The notes under the pieces are model-generated. The model worked only from the letters and a program-made list of their open reading frames with translations. It was not told the origin of the DNA and ran no database searches. A program made the translations under genes and the position numbers. 64,000 nucleotides of DNA from Kribbella antiqua (lineage in GTDB: Bacteria > Actinomycetota > Actinomycetes > Propionibacteriales > Kribbellaceae), in assembly GCF_004345665.1 (NCBI RefSeq), contig NZ_SLWR01000003.1:434001-498000 (forward strand). Direction: 5' to 3'. Below are positions 23,959 to 32,088 of this stretch, piece after piece (position 1 is the first letter of the stretch; every line of letters begins with the position of its first letter).

Positions 23959-25107
23959 ATGAGCAAGCGGTTGATTACGGCGATCGAGATCGATGGTGCA
24001 GGAGGGCATCCGGCTGCTTGGCGTGGCGTGGAGGTCGACCCGGCTGCGATCCTCACCGGTGAGCTTGCGCTCCGCGCCGTACAGCGGGCCGAGGCGGCCG
24101 GGATCGACATCGCGACCTTCGCCGACGCGCTGGAGGCACCGGCGGATGATCCGGAGCGGGTGAGCGTGCGCCTCGACGCACTCGGCCTGGCTGCACGCAT
24201 TGCGCCATCCACCAAGAGCATCGGGTTGTTGCCGACGATCACCGTCACCCACACCGAGCCGTTCCACGTGCAGGCGTCGGTGGCGACGCTCGATTACGTG
24301 TCTCAGGGCCGCGGCGGCTGGATCGCGGAGGTGTCGTCTTCCGCCGAGGCGGCCGCGGTGATCGGCCGTCGCGAGCCGGCGCCTGCCGCCGACACCTGGC
24401 GGGAGGCCCGGTACGTCGTCGATGTCAGCAGGCGGCTGTGGGATTCGTGGGAGGACGACGCGATCATCCGGGACGCCGCGACCGGCCGGTTCGTCGACCG
24501 GGACCGGATCCATTACGTCGACTACGAGAGCCCGAACTTCAGCATCAAGGGTCCGTCGATCGTTCCGCGACCGCCGCAAGGGCATCCGATCACCGCAGTA
24601 CTGGTGAACACCCCGGAGGCGCTTGAAGCGGCGGCCGACGCAGAGTTGGTGCTGTTGCCAGGGATCGCAGAGCTCGGGGATCGGGTGGCTGCGGTGCGAG
24701 CTGCCGCCGAGCGCTCCAGCGGAGCGTCGCCGCGCGTGCTCGTGTCGGTGAGTGTGCTGCTCGACGACGACGCGGCGGCCGCCGCGCGGCGCGCGGAGGG
24801 GGTGCCCGCTGCAGGCGCGGACGGGGCAGCGCCCGGTGGGCCCTCGGTCGGCGGAGATTTCGACTTCGTCGGGGGTGTTGAGCGGCTGGCGGAGTTGATT
24901 AGCGACTGGGCTGAGGCGGGGGTGGATGGGGTGCATTTGCGGCCGGCTTCGTTGGAGGTCGACGTACCGGTGATCGCGGAGCGGCTGATTCCGTTGCTGC
25001 GGGCAAAGAAACTCGTCGGTCCGGCGGTGGATCGGGCGACGACGTTGCGGAACCGGCTCGGGTTGCGGCGGCCGGACAACAGATATGCGGTGGGGAGCGA
25101 ACGATGA
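23959..25107 (+). CDS. LLM-class flavin-dependent monooxygenase 1
   Basis: 382 residues. The bacterial luciferase-like TIM barrel is recognisable from GLLPTITVTHTEPFHVQASV then ATLDYVSQGRGGWIAEVSSS and the C-terminal VDRATTLRNRLGL. These enzymes take FMNH2 from a separate reductase and insert oxygen, often cleaving C-S or C-N bonds. An Ala/Gly-rich insertion (about 275-300) interrupts the later part of the barrel. The gene follows the MIRU-like element and overlaps the next gene by ATGA. Substrate unknown; operon context suggests an organosulfur compound. Confidence 0.8.
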   Translation: MSKRLITAIEIDGAGGHPAAWRGVEVDPAAILTGELALRAVQRAEAAGIDIATFADALEAPADDPERVSVRLDALGLAARIAPSTKSIGLLPTITVTHTEPFHVQASVATLDYVSQGRGGWIAEVSSSAEAAAVIGRREPAPAADTWREARYVVDVSRRLWDSWEDDAIIRDAATGRFVDRDRIHYVDYESPNFSIKGPSIVPRPPQGHPITAVLVNTPEALEAAADAELVLLPGIAELGDRVAAVRAAAERSSGASPRVLVSVSVLLDDDAAAAARRAEGVPAAGADGAAPGGPSVGGDFDFVGGVERLAELISDWAEAGVDGVHLRPASLEVDVPVIAERLIPLLRAKKLVGPAVDRATTLRNRLGLRRPDNRYAVGSER

Positions 25108-26417
25108 AGCAGATCCATCTGGCCGCGCACTTCCCGGGGGTCAACAACACGACGGTGTGGTCGGATCCGGAATCGGGGTCGCAGATCGACTTCGCGTCGT
25201 TCCAGCGCCTGGCCGAGACTGCCGAGCGCGGAACCTTCGACTTCTTCTTCCTCGCCGAGGGACTGCGGTTGCGCGAGGTGAAGGGGAAGTTCCACGACCT
25301 GGACGTCGTCGGGCGGCCGGAATCGCTGACGGTGCTCAGCGCGCTGGCCGCAGTGACGACCCATCTCGGCCTGGCGGCAACGGTCAACTCGACCTTCAAC
25401 GAGCCGTACGAGCTGGCGAAGCGGCTGGCCACCTTGGACCACCTGTCCGGCGGGCGCGCAGCCTGGAACGTGGTGACGTCGTGGGACGCGTTCACCGGCG
25501 AGAACTTCCGTCGCGGTGGCTATCTGGACAAGGCGGATCGGTACGTCCGGGCGCAGGAGTCGCTGCGGATCGTCCGGAAGCTCTGGGACTCCTGGACTGA
25601 GGACGATTTGGTCCTGGCCCAGGCGGCGGGCGTCTTCGCCCGTGAGGGCGCTGGGGCCTTCGCGGACGAAGGCGCCCACTTCACCATCCATGGACGGTTC
25701 GGTCTGCCGCCGTCGCCGCAAGGACGGCCGGTTGTCATCCAGGCCGGTGACAGCGATCAGGGCCGGGAGTTCGCCGCCTCGAGTGCCGACGTCATCTTCA
25801 GCAGGCATGGGACGTTCGAGGCCGGGCAGACCTTCTACAAGGACGTGAAGTCGCGGCTGGCCCGGTACGGGCGGTCCGAGGCGTCGCTGAAGATCATGCC
25901 GGCCGTGACGGTCGTGGTCGCCGACACCGATGCGGAGGCGGACGAGAAGGCGCGGCACATTCGCGAGCAGCAGGTGTCCGGGCCGACCGCGATCGTACTG
26001 GCGGAGTTGCTCTGGGGTCGCGACTTGTCGTCGTACGACCCGGATGGTCCCTTGCCGGCCGAGGATCCGGTCGTCGGGTCTTCTGTGACGCAAGGGCGTG
26101 TGGGCTACAACGACCCGGCGCCGATCGTGGCGGAGTGGCGGGCTCAGGCGGAGGCTCATGGCTGGTCGCTGCGGGAGACCGTGATCAACCAGCAGAACCG
26201 GCAGACCTTCATCGGTTCGCCGGAGACGGTCGCCGCGGCGGTCAACCGCCACGTCCAGGAAGACGCCGCCGACGGCTTCGTCCTGGTCCCGCATCTCACT
26301 CCGGGCGGGTTGGACGATTTCGTCGACCGAGTCGTCCCGTTTCTCCGCGAGCGCGGCGTCTTCCGCTCCGAATACTCCGGTACGACGCTCCGCTCGCACC
26401 TCGGGTTGAACACGTGA
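25104..26417 (+). CDS. LLM-class flavin monooxygenase 2 (NtaA/SnaA/DszA-like)
   Basis: 437 residues, the typical length of the nitrilotriacetate/DszA monooxygenase group. Recognised blocks are KQIHLAAHFPGVNNTTVW at the N-terminus, LDHLSGGRAAWNVVTSWD, and QAGDSDQGREFAASSADVIF. It should oxidise its substrate with FMNH2 and O2 supplied by the fused reductase. Start and stop both overlap neighbours (ATGA before, GTGA after), so the operon is translated as a unit. The substrate may be an organosulfur or amine compound; no closer assignment is possible. Confidence 0.85.
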   Translation: MKQIHLAAHFPGVNNTTVWSDPESGSQIDFASFQRLAETAERGTFDFFFLAEGLRLREVKGKFHDLDVVGRPESLTVLSALAAVTTHLGLAATVNSTFNEPYELAKRLATLDHLSGGRAAWNVVTSWDAFTGENFRRGGYLDKADRYVRAQESLRIVRKLWDSWTEDDLVLAQAAGVFAREGAGAFADEGAHFTIHGRFGLPPSPQGRPVVIQAGDSDQGREFAASSADVIFSRHGTFEAGQTFYKDVKSRLARYGRSEASLKIMPAVTVVVADTDAEADEKARHIREQQVSGPTAIVLAELLWGRDLSSYDPDGPLPAEDPVVGSSVTQGRVGYNDPAPIVAEWRAQAEAHGWSLRETVINQQNRQTFIGSPETVAAAVNRHVQEDAADGFVLVPHLTPGGLDDFVDRVVPFLRERGVFRSEYSGTTLRSHLGLNT

Positions 26418-28312
26418 GTGTGACTGATCTCCGGCGGTCCTGGCAGGAGCCACCCGCGACGATCGTCTTCGTCGGTGGGGGACCTCGCACGGTCGGGTTG
26501 CTCGAGCGGTTCGCGGCGAGTGCTCCGGAGTTGCTGGGGGAGCGCGCGGTCGAGGTTCATGTCGTGGATCCGTATCCGGCGGGCGGTGGGCGGATCTGGC
26601 GGCGGGAACAGTCGCGGCTGCTGTGGATGAACTCGATGACGTCGGACATCACGATCTTCACCGACGATTCGGTCGAGTGCGAGGGGCCGATCGCGCCGGG
26701 TCCGGACCTGGCGACCTGGGTGGTCGGCGAAGGTGCGGTCATCCTCGAGCGAGCCGGTCTGGAGCCGGCCGGACCGATGGACTTCCCGCCGCGGCTGCTG
26801 CAGGCCGAGTACCTCGCCTGGGTCTGGGAACGCGTCCAGCGCGATCTGCCCGCGACCGTCACGACCCATCTCGAACGCGCGGTCGAGCTGACCAGCGACC
26901 ATCGCGTGGTGCTTGCCTCAGGCAAAGAGATCCAGGCGGATGTCGTGGTGCTTGCCCTCGGCTACCTCGACCGGTTGCCGACGGCATCCGAAGCCGCCTG
27001 GGCCGCGCAGGCATCGGCTCTTGGACTGACCTACATCCCACCCGGTTACACGGCCGACGTCGACCTCAGTGGTCTTCGGGCTGGTGAGGACGTGATCGTC
27101 CGCGGCTTCGGACAGGCGTTCATCGACCTGATGGTCCTACTCACGGAGGGCCGCGGCGGCTGGTACGACGAATGCGACGGCCTGCTCAGCTATCGCCCGT
27201 CCGGCGACGAGCCCATCCTGTACGTCGGTTCGCGCCGAGGCGTGCCGTATCACGCGAAACTCGGCTACACCGTCGCCGGAACGAAGCCGGTGCCGACGCG
27301 CTATCTCACGACGGCCGCGTTGGACGAGTTGGGTGAGGGAGTGCTCGACTTCCAGACGCAGTTGGCGCCGTTGATCGAGAAGGAGCTGACGTTCGCCCAC
27401 TACCAGCAGCTGTTCAGTGGGCACCCCGAGCGAACCCGGTGGTCGTGGAAACAGTTCTTCGAAGTGCTGGACCGGTCGTTGCCGTCGTCCCCGGAATTCG
27501 TTGCCGCGGTGTCGGCGGCGGTGCCATCTGTCGAGGACCGGTTTGTCAAGGCCGAGGTGGATCGGCCGTTGGACGGGCGGTTCTTCGGGGATCGGGAGCG
27601 GTTCGAGCGGTTCCTGGTCGAGTTGATCGAGAACGATCTGCTGCGGCGAGCGGACCCTCAGTACTCCGCTGATCTGGCGGTCTTCAATGCGTTGCTGAGC
27701 GTCTACAGCGTGCTGTCGCAGGCGATCACGGCCGGCCGGCTGTCGGATGAGGATCGGGTCCGGCATGTGGAGACCGAGTGGCACGGCTTCTTCTCGTTCG
27801 TTGCCAGTGGTCCGCCGCCGCGCCGGCTGGAGGAACTGCTCGCCCTGTATCGCGCCGGGATCGTCCGGTTCGCCGGGCCGGACCTATCGGTTGCCATCGA
27901 CAACGGGGAGTTTGTTGCCCAGAGCTCCGGAGTTCCCGGGGAGATTCGGGCCCGGGCCTTCGTCGAGGCCAGGCTGCCGCGTCCCGACGTACTGGCGGCG
28001 ACCGATCCGCTGCTGCGCGGGTTGCTGGAGTCCGGCGTACTTGCCGCTGACGAACTGTTCGCGGCCGACGGGAGGAGTCTCGGTGGCGGACAACTGAAGG
28101 CGGACTCGCAGTGTCGTGCGATCCGGGCTGACGGATCCGTGCATCCGGCGCTGTTCCTGCTCGGGCCGTCGGTGTCCGGCTCGGCCGGCTCGTCGGGTTT
28201 CTCCCGCCCGCATTTCAACGGTCCCGGCTTCCGGCAGAACGACGCCGTGGCCAGGCACCTATTGAGGCTTCTCGCTCCCACCGTACGGAAGGAAGAACGT
28301 CATGCCAGTTGA
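26414..28312 (+). CDS. large FAD/NAD(P)-binding protein
   Basis: 632 residues from the GTG at 26414 that overlaps the preceding stop. It begins with a Rossmann dinucleotide loop, TIVFVGGGPRTVGLLERFA, of the NAD_binding_9 type, then VVLALGYLDRLPT as a second flavin-binding segment. Such proteins accompany luciferase-like monooxygenases in several actinomycetes, but no reaction is established that I know of. The C-terminal GPSVSGSAGSSGFSRPHFNG is strongly patterned and may be a conserved loop. Its 3' end overlaps the next gene by 11 bp. Confidence 0.75.
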   Translation: MSVTDLRRSWQEPPATIVFVGGGPRTVGLLERFAASAPELLGERAVEVHVVDPYPAGGGRIWRREQSRLLWMNSMTSDITIFTDDSVECEGPIAPGPDLATWVVGEGAVILERAGLEPAGPMDFPPRLLQAEYLAWVWERVQRDLPATVTTHLERAVELTSDHRVVLASGKEIQADVVVLALGYLDRLPTASEAAWAAQASALGLTYIPPGYTADVDLSGLRAGEDVIVRGFGQAFIDLMVLLTEGRGGWYDECDGLLSYRPSGDEPILYVGSRRGVPYHAKLGYTVAGTKPVPTRYLTTAALDELGEGVLDFQTQLAPLIEKELTFAHYQQLFSGHPERTRWSWKQFFEVLDRSLPSSPEFVAAVSAAVPSVEDRFVKAEVDRPLDGRFFGDRERFERFLVELIENDLLRRADPQYSADLAVFNALLSVYSVLSQAITAGRLSDEDRVRHVETEWHGFFSFVASGPPPRRLEELLALYRAGIVRFAGPDLSVAIDNGEFVAQSSGVPGEIRARAFVEARLPRPDVLAATDPLLRGLLESGVLAADELFAADGRSLGGGQLKADSQCRAIRADGSVHPALFLLGPSVSGSAGSSGFSRPHFNGPGFRQNDAVARHLLRLLAPTVRKEERHAS

Positions 28313-29405
28313 GTTCCTGGGAATCGCCGGAACCAACCCGGCCAGCGAGGTCACACCGCGAACCGGCGGCCCGCTGGACCTGGAGTACACCTCACGCCTG
28401 GCCCGTGCCCATGAGGACAACGGGTGGGACCGGATCCTGTTCGCCTATCACTCGGGCTCGCCCGACCCGTCCCAGGTCGCGGCGTACGTCGCGGGCCGGA
28501 CCGAGCGGATAAACCTGGTGGTCGCGCACCGGCCGAATGTCGCCTCCCCGACGCTCACTGCGAAAACGTTCGCGACGCTGGATCACATCAGCGGCGGCCG
28601 GTTCGAGGTGCACGTGATCACCGGCGGTACGAACGCGGATCAGGCGGCGGAGGGCGACTTCCTGGCCAAGGACGACCGGTACGGGCGGACGCGGGAGTTC
28701 ATCCAGTTCCTCAAGCAGGCGTGGACGTCGGACGAGCGATTCGACTTCAGCGGCGAGCACTACCGGTTCGAGCAGTTCCTGGCGGACATCAAGCCGCTGC
28801 AGCAGCCCAGGCCGCGGATCTCCTTCGGCGGTTCGTCGGCCGCGGCGTACGCCGTCGGTGCGGCGGAGGCGGACATCTACGCGCTGTGGGGCGAGCCGCT
28901 CGCCGGAACCCGCGAGCAGATCGCGACCATCGACGCGGAGGCTGTCCGCGCCGGCCGTTCGGACCGGCCGACGATCCAGATCGCTTTCCGGCCGATCATC
29001 GCGCCGACCGAGGAATTGGCCTGGGAGAAGGCGGAGAGCATCCTCGGCCGGATCAAGTCCGTGAAGGACAGTGGAATCGCTTTGAGCACCCGCCTTCGGG
29101 CAAAGACGCCGGAGAACGCCGGCTCGCAACGGTTGCTCAAGGCGGTCTCGGAGGGCGAGCGGCACGACCGGGCGCTCTGGACCGCGCCGACCGGGCTGAC
29201 CGGTGGCGGTGGCAACTCGACCGCGCTGGTCGGCACGCCGGACACCGTCGCGGCCGCGCTGCTCGATTACTACGACCTAGGGATCCGGATCTTCTCCGCC
29301 CGCGGTTACGACATCTACGACGACGCGATCGACTTCGGCCGCCACGTCATCCCCCTGGTCCGCTCCGAAGTAGCGCACCGCGAACAGAAAGCTCTCGCCT
29401 CATGA
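28302..29405 (+). CDS. LLM-class monooxygenase 3, alkanesulfonate monooxygenase (SsuD)-like
   Basis: 367 residues, close to SsuD (about 380). The SsuD-type blocks are present: AHRPNVASPTLTAKTFATLD, HISGGRFEVHVITGGTNADQ and the late LVGTPDTVAAALLDYYDLGI. SsuD uses FMNH2 to split alkanesulfonates into aldehyde and sulfite, giving sulfur for cysteine synthesis. This is the strongest evidence that the operon is for sulfur scavenging, in line with the Cys-containing leader peptide. No sulfonate ABC transporter genes are in the window. It is coupled to the next gene by ATGA. Confidence 0.85.
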   Translation: MPVEFLGIAGTNPASEVTPRTGGPLDLEYTSRLARAHEDNGWDRILFAYHSGSPDPSQVAAYVAGRTERINLVVAHRPNVASPTLTAKTFATLDHISGGRFEVHVITGGTNADQAAEGDFLAKDDRYGRTREFIQFLKQAWTSDERFDFSGEHYRFEQFLADIKPLQQPRPRISFGGSSAAAYAVGAAEADIYALWGEPLAGTREQIATIDAEAVRAGRSDRPTIQIAFRPIIAPTEELAWEKAESILGRIKSVKDSGIALSTRLRAKTPENAGSQRLLKAVSEGERHDRALWTAPTGLTGGGGNSTALVGTPDTVAAALLDYYDLGIRIFSARGYDIYDDAIDFGRHVIPLVRSEVAHREQKALAS

Positions 29406-30175
29406 CCATCATCGTCGAGCAGGACTGGCAGACGTGGCGTGATCTCCGCGACCGCGACCTGCGCTCGGACTACGGCTGGCTGACCATCGTCGGCTTCGAC
29501 TGGTTGCCTGCGGCACCTTCTTCGTTGCAAGGGCTGCCAGGAAAGTGGTGGGCCGACGACGAACGGGCTCACGTCACGGCCGCGGGCGAACTGACTCTCA
29601 GCGGTGAGCCGGTGCACGGTACGACGTCTGCTTCGGTGGCGGAGGCGGGTTCGCTCAGTTGGCTGTTGTACGGCGACCGCCTGGCCGAGCTGGTGCTGCG
29701 CGGCGGACGGTACGCCGTACGTCAGCGGGACCCGCGGGCTGCGACGCGGCGTGAGTTCACCGGAGTGCCGACGTACGCGGTGGACCCGGAGTGGGTGGTG
29801 AAGGGGTACTACACGCCCTATGTGACGCCGGAGCGGGTGGAGGTGGCTACTGCTCGCGAGGACCTGCGGCAGCACGTCACTGCGGTTGGGACGGTCCACA
29901 TACCGCTGGGTGACTCGGTGTACGAGCTGGTGGCGACGGCTGCGGGTGGTGGGCGGCTCACGCTGTCCTTCCACGACAAGACGAACGGGGAGGAGACGGC
30001 TCCGTGGCGTTCGGTGACCACTGAGGTGGTGGAGCGGGACCAGTCGGTGCTGATCGACTTCAATCGGACTATCAACCTGCCGTACGCCTTCACGGCGTAC
30101 GGGACCTGCCCAGCGCCGGTGCCGGGCAACAGGCTGGGGCTGCCAGTGACTGCCGGCGAGAAGAAGCCGCTGTGA
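29402..30175 (+). CDS. DUF1684 domain protein
   Basis: 257 residues from the ATG in the ATGA overlap. The family signature is seen in YGWLTIVGFDWL near the N-terminus, TAVGTVHIPL in the middle, and LIDFNRTINLPYAF followed by YGTCPAPVPGNRLGLPV and the terminal TAGEK. DUF1684 proteins are beta-rich, without a known reaction. Here it belongs to the flavin monooxygenase operon, which suggests a role in handling the oxidised product. No signal peptide. It ends in a GTGA overlap with a short frame. Confidence 0.8.
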   Translation: MTIIVEQDWQTWRDLRDRDLRSDYGWLTIVGFDWLPAAPSSLQGLPGKWWADDERAHVTAAGELTLSGEPVHGTTSASVAEAGSLSWLLYGDRLAELVLRGGRYAVRQRDPRAATRREFTGVPTYAVDPEWVVKGYYTPYVTPERVEVATAREDLRQHVTAVGTVHIPLGDSVYELVATAAGGGRLTLSFHDKTNGEETAPWRSVTTEVVERDQSVLIDFNRTINLPYAFTAYGTCPAPVPGNRLGLPVTAGEKKPL

Positions 30176-30369
30176 AGTTCTGTACCGACACGCTGATCGA
30201 CAACTCGCCGGGCCCGATCAGCGGGGTGCAGCACGAGCTGTCCGGTATCTCCCTGGAGGTGGCCGGTCTCCCGGAGGACGAGAACCGCGCATCGGTGGAG
30301 ACGTTCGTCACAGAGGTCATGCCGGTACTGCGGTCGTCGTACCCGAGCCGGGTCTGGTCGTCTGCTTAA
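30172..30369 (+). CDS. short protein, possible remnant of an LLM monooxygenase C-terminus
   Basis: 65 residues from a GTG that overlaps the DUF1684 stop. The tail VETFVTEVMPVLRSSYPSRVWSS resembles the C-terminal helix of luciferase-like monooxygenases, while the N-terminus (MKFCTDTLIDNSPGPISGVQ) does not match a barrel start. It may be a degraded fourth monooxygenase or a genuine small protein. Third positions are GC-rich, so it may still be translated. Confidence 0.45.
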   Translation: MKFCTDTLIDNSPGPISGVQHELSGISLEVAGLPEDENRASVETFVTEVMPVLRSSYPSRVWSSA

Positions 30370-30417
30370 CGCAGACCTGCTTCGCCGGGGGCTGGGCGAG
30401 CCGGTAGGACTGGGGCC

Positions 30418-31359
30418 ATGCGGATAGTGATCCTCGGTGGGACCCGGTTCATCGGCCGGGCAGTGGTGGAGCGGCTGGCAGCGGAGGGGCACGAGCTGTT
30501 GGTCGTGCACCGCGGTGACCACGAGCCGGCAGGCCTGCCTGCTGTCGCGCATGCCCATGTGGACCGGCACGACGGTCCGGCCCTGGCCGCTGCCCTGGAG
30601 CCGTTTGGGCCTGACGCGCTGGTCGACATCTCCGGGATGAACGCCGTGGCAGCCGACGCGGCGCTGGGAGCCGTCGGGCCGGGCGTGAAGCTGGTGGCGA
30701 TCTCCAGCGGTGACGTCTATCGCGCGTACGACGGTCTGCGCTTCGACTGGACCAGCGACGGGCTGCCGCTGGCCGAGGAGTCGCCGCTGCGGGAGCGGCG
30801 GTTCGTGGACGGGCGTGAGTACGAGAACTTGGAGGTGGAGGAGCGGTACCTGCCGCGGGGTGCGACGGTGCTGCGGCTGGGGGCGGTGTACGGCGAGCAC
30901 GACTACCAGCGGCGGTTCGAGTTCATCCTGCGCCGGGTGCGGGCTGGGCGGTCGCGGATCCCGATCGGGTCGGGGCAGTTCCTGTTCAGCCGGGTGTACG
31001 TCGGTGATGTCGCCGCGGCGGTGTCGTTGGCGCTGGCCGGGAACTACCCAGGGGCCTTCAACGTGGTGGAGCCGGTCACAGCGCCGTACCGGCTGTTCGC
31101 TGAGCAGATCCTAGCTGCGGCCGGTGCGTCGGAGGTGGAGTTGGTGCGGGTGCGGGACGACCTGCTGCCGCCTGATCTGGCGCTGACTGGCGCCGTGGAT
31201 CAGCACCTGCTGATGGACTCCTGGAAGGCGCGGACCGTGCTCGGCTGGGCGCCGGTCGACCCTGCCGAGACGCTGCGGCGGTCGGTGCAGTGGGACCTGG
31301 CCAACCCGCCTGCCGACGCTTCGGCCGACTTTTCCGCGGATGACGCCGTACTGGGGTGA
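30418..31359 (+). CDS. NAD-dependent epimerase/dehydratase family protein
   Basis: 313 residues of the extended SDR type. The nucleotide loop is ILGGTRFIGRAVVERL at the N-terminus, and VAISSGDVYRAYDG corresponds to the catalytic Ser region. The usual YxxxK is replaced by YENLE (Tyr then Glu), so it may not be a standard dehydrogenase; relatives resemble the NAD-binding RNA-protein-like branch. The C-terminal half gives TVLRLGAVYGEHD and RVYVGDVAAAV. Role unknown. It sits between the sulfur operon and the tRNA-rpmG block. Confidence 0.78.
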   Translation: MRIVILGGTRFIGRAVVERLAAEGHELLVVHRGDHEPAGLPAVAHAHVDRHDGPALAAALEPFGPDALVDISGMNAVAADAALGAVGPGVKLVAISSGDVYRAYDGLRFDWTSDGLPLAEESPLRERRFVDGREYENLEVEERYLPRGATVLRLGAVYGEHDYQRRFEFILRRVRAGRSRIPIGSGQFLFSRVYVGDVAAAVSLALAGNYPGAFNVVEPVTAPYRLFAEQILAAAGASEVELVRVRDDLLPPDLALTGAVDQHLLMDSWKARTVLGWAPVDPAETLRRSVQWDLANPPADASADFSADDAVLG

Positions 31360-31439
31360 AAAGTGGTTAGAGGCACTCTCCAGAACCGGTATGCTTTCCG
31401 GGTCGGACTGAGGGGCTCGCAGGGTGCGCCTGACTCGAT

Positions 31440-31469
31440 TTCACATCGGGGCGGCGGACCGTGTAATCT
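31440..31469 (+). promoter_or_regulatory. promoter of the tRNA-Thr/tRNA-Met/rpmG unit
   Basis: TTCACA (31440-31445), an 18-bp spacer and TAATCT (31464-31469), 13 bp before the tRNA-Thr gene. A second set, TTAGAG-17 bp-TATGCT, lies further upstream near 31371-31399. Confidence 0.45.
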
Positions 31470-31482
31470 CTCTCCTCGGCCC

Positions 31483-31555
31483 GCCCCTTTAGCTCAGTCG
31501 GCAGAGCGTCTCCATGGTAAGGAGAAGGTCTACGGTTCGATTCCGTAAAGGGGCT
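31483..31555 (+). tRNA. tRNA-Thr (anticodon GGT)
   Basis: The full cloverleaf can be drawn: acceptor GCCCCTT/AAGGGGC, D-arm GCTC/GAGC, anticodon stem TCTCC/GGAGA with loop ATGGTAA, T-arm TACGG/CCGTA with loop TTCGATT. CCA is not encoded. It starts the tRNA-Thr/tRNA-Met/rpmG unit typical of actinobacteria. Confidence 0.95.
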
Positions 31556-31605
31556 CTGAGCACGGCACTTCACCCGGTCCACCGGGTGGGGTGGCGGACT
31601 CTCCC

Positions 31606-31679
31606 GGCGGGGTAGCTCAGGTGGTTAGAGCACACGGCTCATAATCGTGGTGTCGCGGGTTCGACTCCCGCCCCCGCTA
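31606..31679 (+). tRNA. tRNA-Met (anticodon CAT, elongator type)
   Basis: Cloverleaf with acceptor GGCGGGG/CCCCGCT, D-arm GCTC...GAGC, anticodon loop CTCATAA and T-arm GCGGG/CCCGC around TTCGACT. It lacks the initiator features (mismatched first pair, three anticodon-stem GC pairs), so it is the elongator. It lies 50 bp after tRNA-Thr. Confidence 0.93.
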
Positions 31680-31746
31680 CCTACCAACGCAGTATCTCGA
31701 GAGTGCGATCACCTCAGTTGCGCACTCCTGACAAGAAGAGGCAGCA

Positions 31747-31914
31747 GTGGCCAAGTCAACGGACATCCGCCCGAAGATCACGCTGGCGTGCACCGTGTGC
31801 AAGGAGCGCAACTACATCACCAAGAAGAACCGGCGTAACGACCCGGATCGTCTTGAGCTGAAGAAGTACTGCTTCAAGTGCAACGACCACACTGACCACC
31901 GCGAAACCCGCTGA
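31747..31914 (+). CDS. rpmG: 50S ribosomal protein L33 (zinc-binding type)
   Basis: 55 residues from a GTG with AAGAGGC upstream. The text [20 protein letters not shown] and [15 protein letters not shown] is that of L33. Both CxxC pairs (CTVC and CFKC) are present, so this is the zinc-ribbon C+ form rather than the zinc-independent paralogue made under zinc starvation. It is part of the large ribosomal subunit near the E site. It is followed by a terminator, and its last codons together with that terminator are duplicated 110 bp downstream. Confidence 0.96.
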   Translation: MAKSTDIRPKITLACTVCKERNYITKKNRRNDPDRLELKKYCFKCNDHTDHRETR

Positions 31915-31976
31915 CGCAGCTTCTTCACCAGTTTTCGCGAGGCCGCTCCGGCACCCCGGGGCGGCCTTTCGTTGTG
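31897..31976. repeat. rpmG 3' end and terminator, original copy of an 80-bp duplication
   Basis: Identical to 32007-32086 at 72 of 80 positions, offset 110 bp. It starts in the last five codons of rpmG and includes the terminator stem GGCCGCTCCGG/CCGGGGCGGCC (31941-31966) followed by TTTC. Confidence 0.75.
31941..31970 (+). terminator. rpmG terminator
   Basis: An 11-bp stem with a 4-base loop (31941-31951, 31956-31966), then TTTC. It lies 26 bp after the rpmG stop. Confidence 0.65.
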
Positions 31977-32006
31977 CGCGAGCAAGCTCGCGGAGGGGTG
32001 CGGTTG

Positions 32007-32086
32007 CACCGCGAAACCCGCTGACCCAGCTTCTCCACCAGCTTTCGCGAGGCCGCTCCGGCACGCTAGAGCGGCCTTTCGCTGTG
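32007..32086. repeat. second copy of the rpmG 3' end and terminator
   Basis: A tandem duplicate with 90 per cent identity. The two copies are separated by a perfect hairpin CGCGAGC-AA-GCTCGCG (31977-31992). The terminator core has changed to GGCCGCTC/GAGCGGCC (32051-32076), and it lies 3 bp from the end of the convergent FhuF-like gene, where it can serve both strands. Confidence 0.75.
32051..32080. terminator. bidirectional terminator between rpmG and the FhuF-like gene
   Basis: An 8-bp perfect stem (32051-32058, 32069-32076) with a 10-base loop, followed by TTTC on the plus strand. Confidence 0.55.
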
Positions 32087-32088
32087 TT

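Noticed and set aside
30172..30369. Independent toxin or antitoxin of 65 residues
   Set aside because: Its tail resembles a luciferase-family C-terminus and it is coupled to the monooxygenase operon; nothing indicates a toxin-antitoxin pair.
31483..31679. Possible integration site or island border at the two tRNA genes
   Set aside because: No partial tRNA repeat, integrase or compositional change is seen nearby; the tRNA-rpmG order is the ancestral one.
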